Source: CAZDDW01 sp043811105
GTDB taxonomy: Bacteria > Patescibacteriota > Patescibacteriia > UBA9934 > CAZDDW01
Direction: 5' to 3'
Length of the DNA: 6,569 nucleotides
Assembly: GCA_043811105.1 (NCBI GenBank)
Contig: JBDRNK010000050.1
Coordinates: 1-6,569 of the forward strand
The notes beneath the pieces are model-generated. The model was given only the letters and a program-made list of their open reading frames with translations. It was not told the origin of the DNA and did no database searches. How positions within the stretch are numbered: position 1 is the first letter of the stretch; each line of letters opens with the position of its first letter. This document shows positions 1 through 4,897 of this stretch, piece by piece. The position numbers and the translations under genes are program-made.

Positions 1-1239
1 CCCGCGATCCAAATGTTCGATCCCAGTCAAGGTCGATGTTCCCTCTGCAACTAATGCAGCCAAGACCAAAGCCAGCCCTGCTCGAATATCCGGTACAACA
101 ATATCCGTTGCCGACAACTTGGTCGGCCCACTAACGATTGCTGAATGCATGTGATTTTTATCTTTATAACGACACGGTATTTCACCAAGACATTTATACG
201 AACATTCGATATCAGCACCCATCTTGTTCAAGGTTTCAGTAAATCCCAGCCGATCATCAAACACTGTTTCATGAACACGCGACACACCTTTTGCTTGCGT
301 CAGAAGCACTACAAACGGTTGCATCCAGTCGGTTCGAAATCCTGGATAGGTATCAGTCTCGATATCGATGCTGCGATATTCACCATTGGTTCGAAACAAG
401 ATACCACCATCTTTCACTTCGTAGATTCCACCGAGTCGACGCACTGCGTTCAAGAAAGTAATCATGTATTCGTGTTGCGCGCCACGAATAAACACTTCAC
501 CGCGAGTAGCAATTGCAGCACAAGCATAACTAGCAGCTTCTAAGGCATCAGGAATAATCCGAACCTGACAACCTTCCAATTTTTCAACACCAACAATCTC
601 AATCACACGGTTGGCACGAGCCTCAACAATGGCCCCCATCTTTTGTAACATTTTAATCAACTCAAAAATTTCTGGCTCAGTTGCCGCATTACGAATAACA
701 GTTCTCCCTTCTGCTAACACGCCGGCGAAAATACAGGTCTCAGTTGCTCCGACTGAAGGATATGGTAATTCAATCAAAGCCCCGCGCAGCCGACCGTCTA
801 CGGTTGCGTGATAGGCGTCGCCACGTGCTTCGAATTTTGCTCCCATTTTTTCTAAAGCATCAGTATGAAAATTAACCGGCCGTGGCCCGATCTTATCTCC
901 GCCAACAATCGGCACTGTGGCTACACCAGCGCGATGCAATAATGGCGCAATCGCCAGCACACTCAACCGGTTCTTTCGTGACAACTTGGTCACCTCTGTG
1001 TTCGTGATTGAATCAACTCGAACCCTTACTGTGTGATCATCCCACAATACTTTCGATCCTACGGTTTCAAGAATCTCCTGCGTGATTGCGGTCTCATTTT
1101 GCTTCGGAACATTAGAAACAACAACCTCTTCCTCAGTCAGCAACGAAGCCAACAACAACTTCGATGCTGCGTTTTTAGCGCCTGACAAAGTCACTTCTCC
1201 TTTCAAAGGTTTTCCTCCTGTGATTAAAAACGATTCCAT
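1..1239 (-). CDS. murA: UDP-N-acetylglucosamine 1-carboxyvinyltransferase (MurA), 3' end cut by window edge
   Basis: MurA transfers enolpyruvate from phosphoenolpyruvate to UDP-GlcNAc in the cytoplasm, the first committed step of peptidoglycan synthesis. I read 413 codons from ATG at 1239 to base 1 with no stop. The N-terminus fits the E. coli protein residue for residue: SGAKNAA puts the substrate residues at K22 and N23, R91 follows in RLSVLAIAPL, and GGDKIGPRPV gives D115 and R120. D304 (FRTD), R330 (ETVFDDR) and R412 (HLDRG) match E. coli D305, R331 and R397, so about 20 residues are missing. Residue 115, the Cys alkylated by fosfomycin in most bacteria, is Asp (GAT at 895-897). There are about 16 extra residues between R330 and R412, including C346, C350, C356, H363 and H365. 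The start lies one base after the stop of the upstream gene and has no Shine-Dalgarno sequence, which suggests translational coupling. Confidence 0.97.
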   Translation of the reverse strand, partial: MESFLITGGKPLKGEVTLSGAKNAASKLLLASLLTEEEVVVSNVPKQNETAITQEILETVGSKVLWDDHTVRVRVDSITNTEVTKLSRKNRLSVLAIAPLLHRAGVATVPIVGGDKIGPRPVNFHTDALEKMGAKFEARGDAYHATVDGRLRGALIELPYPSVGATETCIFAGVLAEGRTVIRNAATEPEIFELIKMLQKMGAIVEARANRVIEIVGVEKLEGCQVRIIPDALEAASYACAAIATRGEVFIRGAQHEYMITFLNAVRRLGGIYEVKDGGILFRTNGEYRSIDIETDTYPGFRTDWMQPFVVLLTQAKGVSRVHETVFDDRLGFTETLNKMGADIECSYKCLGEIPCRYKDKNHMHSAIVSGPTKLSATDIVVPDIRAGLALVLAALVAEGTSTLTGIEHLDRG

Positions 1240-1240
1240 A

Positions 1241-1975
1241 TTATTTGTTAACAACTTGGTCAAGAAACAAATTTAAAATCTTATTTGCTTCTGGAGTTTC
1301 TCGCGACTGAGCAATCACCTGATCCAATTCGTCACCTTGCTCAAAATATTTTTTCTTATAATAACTCATCCGAACAACTACGTCTTTGTGTTCCAACTCC
1401 GGATGAAACTGAATAGCATAAATTGGGCGATCATTAAAAACAAAGACTTCACAGCAATTGTTTTTGTGATTGGTCACAATCTCAAGTGTTCCAGGAGGTG
1501 GAACCGTTACGCTGTGATTGTGCCCGATCTGCACAAAAAATTTGTCCGGTAAATGTTGAAATATCTGATCGTTAACTCCATCAACCGTTCTTTCCATTTC
1601 AACTGTACCAATCTCTCGTAGCTTTTTGTTCTGAACAACCTCACCACCGAAAGCCATGGCCACCACCTGATGTCCATAACCAATAGCCAGCATTGGTAAA
1701 CTGCGTTTGTGAATCTCTTTTACAAATTCAATCAAGCCAGGCAACTTTTCTGGATGATCACCACCGTGAAAATAATGCCCGGTTCCGGCTAGAATAACCG
1801 CATCAACCTCTTCTAATATTTCCGGATCTAAAAAATCGCGCATAACATCAACGCGAATAAAATTTTCTTGAGGAATATCAATCAAGCGATCAAAACACAA
1901 AAATTCGTGCTCTTTCATGTCATCGTCACGAGCCTGAAGAAACAATATTTTCAAATCATTATTATCTTTTTTCAT
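1241..1975 (-). CDS. Class I glutamine amidotransferase-like protein, nucleophile Cys replaced by Gly (probable pseudoenzyme)
   Basis: The protein has the class I glutamine amidotransferase fold, 244 residues from ATG at 1975. An in-frame TTG at 1981 would add two residues. Neither start has a clear Shine-Dalgarno sequence. The nucleophile elbow, normally G-I-C-x-G, reads AIGYGHQ: the Cys position is G99 (codon GGT at 1679-1681, one base from TGT Cys). The other triad residues remain: H191 and E193 in IQFHPELE. Family knowledge says glutaminase activity needs the Cys, so hydrolysis of glutamine should be lost. The neighbour at 2370-3110 is a full-length paralog with Cys in the aligned place. 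The reading frame is otherwise intact and the core well kept, so this looks like a retained pseudoenzyme with a binding or regulatory role rather than decay. The stop TAA is followed one base later by the murA ATG, making a likely two-gene unit. Confidence 0.9.
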   Translation of the reverse strand: MKKDNNDLKILFLQARDDDMKEHEFLCFDRLIDIPQENFIRVDVMRDFLDPEILEEVDAVILAGTGHYFHGGDHPEKLPGLIEFVKEIHKRSLPMLAIGYGHQVVAMAFGGEVVQNKKLREIGTVEMERTVDGVNDQIFQHLPDKFFVQIGHNHSVTVPPPGTLEIVTNHKNNCCEVFVFNDRPIYAIQFHPELEHKDVVVRMSYYKKKYFEQGDELDQVIAQSRETPEANKILNLFLDQVVNK

Positions 1976-1984
1976 ATTCAATTT

Positions 1985-2262
1985 TTACCATAAAAAAGAA
2001 GAAGCGTCGATCCCTATGTAGACTTGTCGGACCACACAGAGTTGACACAACTTCTTTTTACGCTCGCAACAACTGGTCTGCAATGGCTCTGTATCTATTA
2101 CGGATATACCTTGCCAGGTTACGCACTGATCAGCCAAAGACCCGTCAGACGGGCCAAGCCAATGAGAACGCTCTGACAAGACGCGAGCCGTTAGGTTCAG
2201 GCCAAAGACCGAACCAAACATTTTGAAAATATGACCCATCACAGTAACCAGTTGTCTGAAGC
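1985..2262 (-). ncRNA. Candidate structured RNA or long structured 5' leader, class not recognised
   Basis: An extended -10 promoter predicts a transcript starting near 2262. It folds convincingly by eye. A closing helix of 11 pairs (9 Watson-Crick, 2 G-U) joins 2246-2256 to 2068-2078. Inside it are four hairpins: 2194-2215 (GGUUC/GAACC), 2170-2188 (GCUC/GAGC), 2124-2164 (CAUUG/CAGUG around a GGCCCG/CGGGUC stem at 2139-2155) and 2084-2116 (UGGC/GCCA with a purine AAG/AGA internal loop). Downstream, AGCGU/ACGCU can pair just before a run CUUCUUUUUU that ends about ten bases before the next gene; an alternative AAAAAGAAG/CUUCUUUUU helix would bury that U-run. I looked for RNase P, tmRNA, SRP, 6S and common riboswitch signatures and found none. 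It may be a separate small RNA or the leader of the amidotransferase-like/murA unit. An 85-codon frame overlaps but does not look like protein. Confidence 0.5.
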
Positions 2263-2268
2263 AACTAT

Positions 2269-2277
2269 ATTATACCA
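2269..2277 (-). promoter_or_regulatory. Extended -10 promoter for the structured RNA
   Basis: On the minus strand this reads TGGTATAAT: a perfect TATAAT -10 with the TGn extension one base upstream. No good -35 sits 16-18 bases upstream, which is usual for extended -10 promoters. A TTGACT (2305-2310) is about 30 bases away, too far to pair with it. The predicted start is near 2262, just before the first helix of the RNA. Confidence 0.65.
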
Positions 2278-2322
2278 TTTTCTTTGCTTGGTTTGGTAAT
2301 ATTTAGTCAAGACATACTCCTA

Positions 2323-2338
2323 ATTGTCCTCTGACAAT
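2323..2338. repeat. Short inverted repeat (6-bp arms, 4-base loop)
   Basis: ATTGTC and GACAAT flank CTCT. It lies after the amidotransferase stop but has no T-run on either strand, so it is not a standard intrinsic terminator. It could be an operator or an mRNA 3' hairpin. Confidence 0.35.
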
Positions 2339-2369
2339 CCACATAGTTTTCCACATAGTTTGTGGATAA
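2335..2369. promoter_or_regulatory. Cluster of three DnaA-box-like sites
   Basis: TGTGGATAA at 2361-2369 is a perfect DnaA box (TTATCCACA) on the minus strand. TTTTCCACA at 2347-2355 matches 8 of 9 and CAATCCACA at 2335-2343 matches 7 of 9 on the plus strand. The second and third face each other as a CCACA/TGTGG dyad. The perfect box ends one base before the stop codon of the 2370-3110 gene. The sites could bind DnaA for regulation or titration; there is no AT-rich unwinding region or dnaA gene here to support an origin. Confidence 0.4.
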
Positions 2370-3110
2370 CTAAGCACCAATAAAATGTTTAAGGTAATAC
2401 TTGATTACTTTGACCGCTTCAGGGCTAGGACGCAAATCTTTTTTGATTTTTTCATATGTTTCAAGATTATCATCAAGGTATTGCTTGGCATAAAAATTAA
2501 GCCTGGTAACGACATCTTTGGCTTCAAGTTCAGGGTGAAACTGAATAGCGTACAAAGGCTCGTTTGGAAAAGCCCAAGCTTGTACTCCAGACAATTCACT
2601 GGTAGCCAAACAAACCGCGCCACTTGGCAATCGAGAAATAAAATCCTTGTGCCCAAGCTGAGCATCAAACTGTTTAGCTAACTTGGAAAAAACAGGATCC
2701 TCTTGACTTTCATCAGTCAAGGTAATTTGAAAAGTTCCGGTTTCCATTCCTTCTTTGTCATATGATAATTCCCCACCAAAAGCCTTGGTCAAAATATGGG
2801 CACCAAAACAAATACCAATCGTTGGCAAACTCATTGCTCGAGCTTGGCGCACTATCTGATAAACAATATTCAAAACCGGAATCTCCTCTTCACCGATAGT
2901 AATATCACCGGACCCGCCAATCAATAAGAAATCATAATCTTTTAACATTTCTATTTTTGGTTCTTGTTTTACACAATCAAAAAAGACACATTGTTCTCGA
3001 TCAAAACCACTAACTCGCAAAAGGCACTGTTGTTCATGGGCTTTCATCGCCCCGGTTCGAAACTGAAGCACCAATATATTCAGGTCTTTAATTTTTTTAC
3101 TTATTTTCAT
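2370..3110 (-). CDS. Class I glutamine amidotransferase (GMP synthase amidotransferase-like), triad intact
   Basis: The 246-residue cytoplasmic protein is a stand-alone class I glutamine amidotransferase of the GuaA-N-terminal-like type. Such domains release ammonia from glutamine and pass it to a synthase partner. The oxyanion-loop region is GGSGD (65-69), the nucleophile C101 sits in GICFGAH, and H192 with E194 sits in IQFHPELE, completing Cys-His-Glu. GHKDFISRLP (153-162) matches the conserved substrate-side motif of the family. The ATG at 3110 is the first in frame; no Shine-Dalgarno sequence is clear. The gene follows the terminator of the ATP-grasp gene, so it probably has its own promoter, which I could not place. 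The acceptor substrate cannot be told from sequence. The inactive-looking paralog at 1241-1975 has nearly the same length and ends in a similar PEA-x-K segment, which suggests an old duplication. Confidence 0.93.
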   Translation of the reverse strand: MKISKKIKDLNILVLQFRTGAMKAHEQQCLLRVSGFDREQCVFFDCVKQEPKIEMLKDYDFLLIGGSGDITIGEEEIPVLNIVYQIVRQARAMSLPTIGICFGAHILTKAFGGELSYDKEGMETGTFQITLTDESQEDPVFSKLAKQFDAQLGHKDFISRLPSGAVCLATSELSGVQAWAFPNEPLYAIQFHPELEAKDVVTRLNFYAKQYLDDNLETYEKIKKDLRPSPEAVKVIKYYLKHFIGA

Positions 3111-3146
3111 ATTTGCATTATTTGATTGCTTATCCTTTTCTCTGGT

Positions 3147-3162
3147 GACCTGAGTTCAGATC
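3147..3162. promoter_or_regulatory. Imperfect dyad upstream of the amidotransferase gene
   Basis: GACCTGA and TCAGATC, separated by GT, form 7-bp arms with one mismatch. The dyad lies 37 bases upstream of the ATG at 3110 and just past the ATP-grasp terminator, where an operator would be expected. No known regulator motif is recognised. Confidence 0.25.
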
Positions 3163-3165
3163 AAC

Positions 3166-3201
3166 AAAGAAAAGGCTGCGCGTCGTCGTGATGACGCGCA
3201 G
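3166..3201 (-). terminator. Intrinsic terminator of the ATP-grasp gene
   Basis: A perfect 9-bp stem CTGCGCGTC/GACGCGCAG (3193-3201 with 3176-3184) encloses an 8-base loop and is followed on the minus strand by CC and TTTTCTTT. It begins about ten bases after the TAA at 3211-3213. It separates the ATP-grasp transcript from the amidotransferase gene. Confidence 0.88.
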
Positions 3202-3210
3202 AAATAATTG

Positions 3211-4524
3211 TTAGCCAGAAAAAGAAATCCGACCGCGACGAGCCCCGATCAACCGCAAGCGATCGTGGTAGCGGTAACGTATACCCTCAGCTTGATCACG
3301 GTCTTTGCCCAAAAAAAACAGCAAAGCCTTACCGGAACATCCGGGCATTCCCGGAATGATACTTGGCTTATCTGTACCATCGCAGAGCATGCCGTCAATT
3401 CGATGTTCAAGAAGATCCTGACGACGCATCCCTTCAGGAATCTTGTCAATCTCCATGATAACACAGATTTGACCACCAAAACGCGGAGCCATTTGCTGAG
3501 CCACGGCACAAAGGTAAACCGCGGCTGTGCTCCGAGCATTGATTTCGATGACAAAGACGTAGATCTGACCAGCCTGACGGATAACCAACATATCGATCCC
3601 GATTGTTCTGGTCAGGCCCTTACCCAGACCACGAGCCACAGCCAGCTGGCAAATCGGAGTGATCACCCGTAGAATCGCTTGGTAGGTTTGCTTATCAACC
3701 AGGCGATGCCCAAGCATGCCAATGTTGCCACGATGAGCGTTGTTCTCGGTGATCTGTTCGGTCAGGGCTTCCAGGCTCCAAGAGTTCGCACCAACAGCCA
3801 CCTGAGCACTAATCTCGGTCATCTTGAATTGACGCGCTGGATAAGCCGCCTCCAGAACCAAGGTCTTGTGTCCATGCTTGGCCAGGAAGGTCGACAGTTC
3901 TGCTGGATCCGTTTCTGGACCAACCAGCAAGTTACTCTCTCCCCCATCAGCACCCGGATCCTTGAGCATAACCGAATTGGTTTCTAGAACCACAGCAGCT
4001 TGCTCGAGAACAAGGTCAAACAAACGCTTGAACTGGGGCGGATCAGTACGCATCTTCTGCCAAGGCGAAAACAGCTGACCAACTCCTGGCAAATGTCGAG
4101 CCAACAACTTGTGATCAAACTGTTCAGCCAGCCAAGGATTAATCGCTACTGTATCACGGAAGCGCAAGCCTAGAACCTGGCGAACCAGAAATGGCAAGCG
4201 CGGGGTAAACAGACTCAACGGCCGACCACTGTCCAATGACATTTTCACCTGAGCAAGACTATCGTTCTCAGACACCAGGCTCTTGATAATACTGCTACCC
4301 GGAGCAAGAACCAGTTGATCTGCACCGATATCGATCTGGCGCAAATGTCCATGGCTGGCTCTGATGTCTTCGGCGTTATCTTTTGTCTCAGCACCGACCA
4401 CAGCTGTACCAGGCCGAACCAAGCTACGGCTGGTGTATGCTGGAAGCTGGTCAATCTCAATTCCACGCTCTAAAAACGGACTCATGTCATCGATGTGAGT
4501 TTGCTGTTGCGTAAACGCTTTCAC
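3211..4524 (-). CDS. ATP-grasp domain protein, probable carboxylate-amine/peptide ligase
   Basis: The 437-residue protein fits the ATP-grasp superfamily, which joins a carboxylate to an amine or thiol through an acyl-phosphate. Residues 1-135 look like a pre-ATP-grasp domain. D137/K139 in FDHKLLARHLPG match the segment that leads into many ATP-grasp domains. MLKDPGADGGESNL (186-199) supplies the phosphate-loop Lys and glycines, and GIDMLV (309-314) with EINAR (E327, N329, R331) supplies the Mg-ATP binding end. About 100 residues follow, including the GCSGKALLFFLG segment (395-406). The overall plan recalls the PGM1-type peptide ligases, but I cannot fix the subfamily or substrate. The start is GTG at 4524 with AGAGGGG (4532-4538) seven bases upstream. 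Its own promoter, a leader with an intrinsic terminator and a downstream terminator make it a single-gene unit. Two lines counted in the gene are about 55% G+C, well above the amidotransferase genes, which may mean a different history. Confidence 0.82.
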   Translation of the reverse strand: MKAFTQQQTHIDDMSPFLERGIEIDQLPAYTSRSLVRPGTAVVGAETKDNAEDIRASHGHLRQIDIGADQLVLAPGSSIIKSLVSENDSLAQVKMSLDSGRPLSLFTPRLPFLVRQVLGLRFRDTVAINPWLAEQFDHKLLARHLPGVGQLFSPWQKMRTDPPQFKRLFDLVLEQAAVVLETNSVMLKDPGADGGESNLLVGPETDPAELSTFLAKHGHKTLVLEAAYPARQFKMTEISAQVAVGANSWSLEALTEQITENNAHRGNIGMLGHRLVDKQTYQAILRVITPICQLAVARGLGKGLTRTIGIDMLVIRQAGQIYVFVIEINARSTAAVYLCAVAQQMAPRFGGQICVIMEIDKIPEGMRRQDLLEHRIDGMLCDGTDKPSIIPGMPGCSGKALLFFLGKDRDQAEGIRYRYHDRLRLIGARRGRISFSG

Positions 4525-4735
4525 TTTCTTTCCCCTCTAGGTTGTAAGGTTCGTGCAAATCAGGCGGTTGCCCGAAAAAAAATCGACCCCGTCATGGAGC
4601 CGCTCTTAAATATCAGTTTTAACTAAATATGCAAGAACGGCCCTATGAGATCATTAGGTCAATAATCATAAAGCTGACGACCAGGTCGTTCTTTGCCCAA
4701 CGAGTTGTCTTTGCTGAGTTGATCATAAGCTTGTA
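4525..4735 (-). promoter_or_regulatory. Long structured 5' leader of the ATP-grasp gene
   Basis: From the predicted start near 4730-4735 to the GTG there are about 200 untranslated bases. GCAAAGAACG (4687-4696) pairs with CGUUCUUGC (4631-4639) with one bulge, and a second hairpin ACGACC/GGUCGU lies inside that loop. An intrinsic terminator follows at 4575-4602, then the ribosome binding site. This order, structured domain then terminator then gene, is that of an attenuator or riboswitch, but no known class is recognised. A 27-codon frame (ATG at 4724-4726, TAG at 4643-4645, begins MINSAK) could be a leader peptide; it has no Shine-Dalgarno sequence. A separate small RNA of about 150 nt ending at the terminator is the alternative. 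Confidence 0.45.
4575..4602 (-). terminator. Intrinsic terminator inside the leader (possible attenuator)
   Basis: CGGCUCC (4596-4602) pairs with GGGGUCG (4584-4590), seven pairs of which two are G-U, around a 5-base loop. It is followed by A and then eight U's (4575-4582). It lies 50 bases before the GTG start of the gene it precedes, so it must be read through or disabled for expression. Confidence 0.6.
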
Positions 4736-4736
4736 T

Positions 4737-4765
4737 AAAATATTATACATCAATTGTTTTGTCAA
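4737..4765 (-). promoter_or_regulatory. Promoter of the ATP-grasp gene
   Basis: The minus strand has a perfect -35 TTGACA (4760-4765), a 17-base spacer and TATTTT (4737-4742) as -10. A perfect TATAAT (4742-4747) overlaps but is only 12 bases from the TTGACA, so which -10 is used is uncertain. Repeat copy A ends three bases upstream of the -35. Confidence 0.55.
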
Positions 4766-4768
4766 GAT

Positions 4769-4817
4769 ATCCACAATTGGTGTCAGACACCGGTTGGGGA
4801 TAAAAAAGTCACCACGC
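4769..4817. repeat. 49-bp repeat, copy A, with 35-bp palindromic core
   Basis: It matches 6395-6443 at 48 of 49 positions; the difference is T4809 versus C6435. The core at 4768-4802 is an imperfect palindrome centred on GGTGTC-A-GACACC. As RNA (plus-strand sense) nearly every outer pair is Watson-Crick or G-U. Its ends read ATATCCACA (4767-4775) and TTATCCCCA (minus, 4795-4803), each 8 of 9 to a DnaA box. Next to it, 4855-4863 is another 8-of-9 box (ATATCCACA, minus). It lies between the terminator of the 466-residue gene and the ATP-grasp promoter. Confidence 0.9.
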
Positions 4818-4863
4818 GGAGGGCAAGAGGATACTCTCGAACAGGTCCCCAAGCTGTGGATAT

Positions 4864-4890
4864 AAAAAGACGCGATTTAAAAACCGCGTC
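4864..4890 (-). terminator. Intrinsic terminator of the 466-residue gene
   Basis: GACGCG (4885-4890) and CGCGTC (4869-4874) form a perfect 6-bp stem with a 10-base AT-rich loop, followed on the minus strand by TTTTTATA. It starts eight bases after the TGA stop at 4898-4900. Confidence 0.88.
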
Positions 4891-4897
4891 AGAAAAG

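Noticed and set aside
1206..1220. AGGAGG followed by TTG inside murA as the true start
   Set aside because: The purine run comes from two Gly codons; the protein from the upstream ATG matches the MurA N-terminus and residue numbering exactly.
145..1276. Plus-strand open frames over murA
   Set aside because: They are antisense shadows; the minus strand has a full MurA with all catalytic positions.
1985..2242. 85-codon minus-strand open frame as a protein gene
   Set aside because: It has no ribosome binding site, an odd composition (many Cys and Trp) and no recognisable motif, and it coincides with base-paired RNA helices; RNA explains it better.
2335..2369. Replication origin
   Set aside because: There are only three boxes here, no AT-rich repeat region, and no dnaA, dnaN or other origin-linked gene in view.
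4525..4735. T-box riboswitch upstream of the ligase gene
   Set aside because: The conserved T-box antiterminator sequence and Stem I motifs are absent from the leader.
4768..4802. Palindromic core of the repeat as an intrinsic terminator
   Set aside because: The hairpin has no T-run after it on either strand; on the minus strand the T-run lies before the hairpin and belongs to a different stem.
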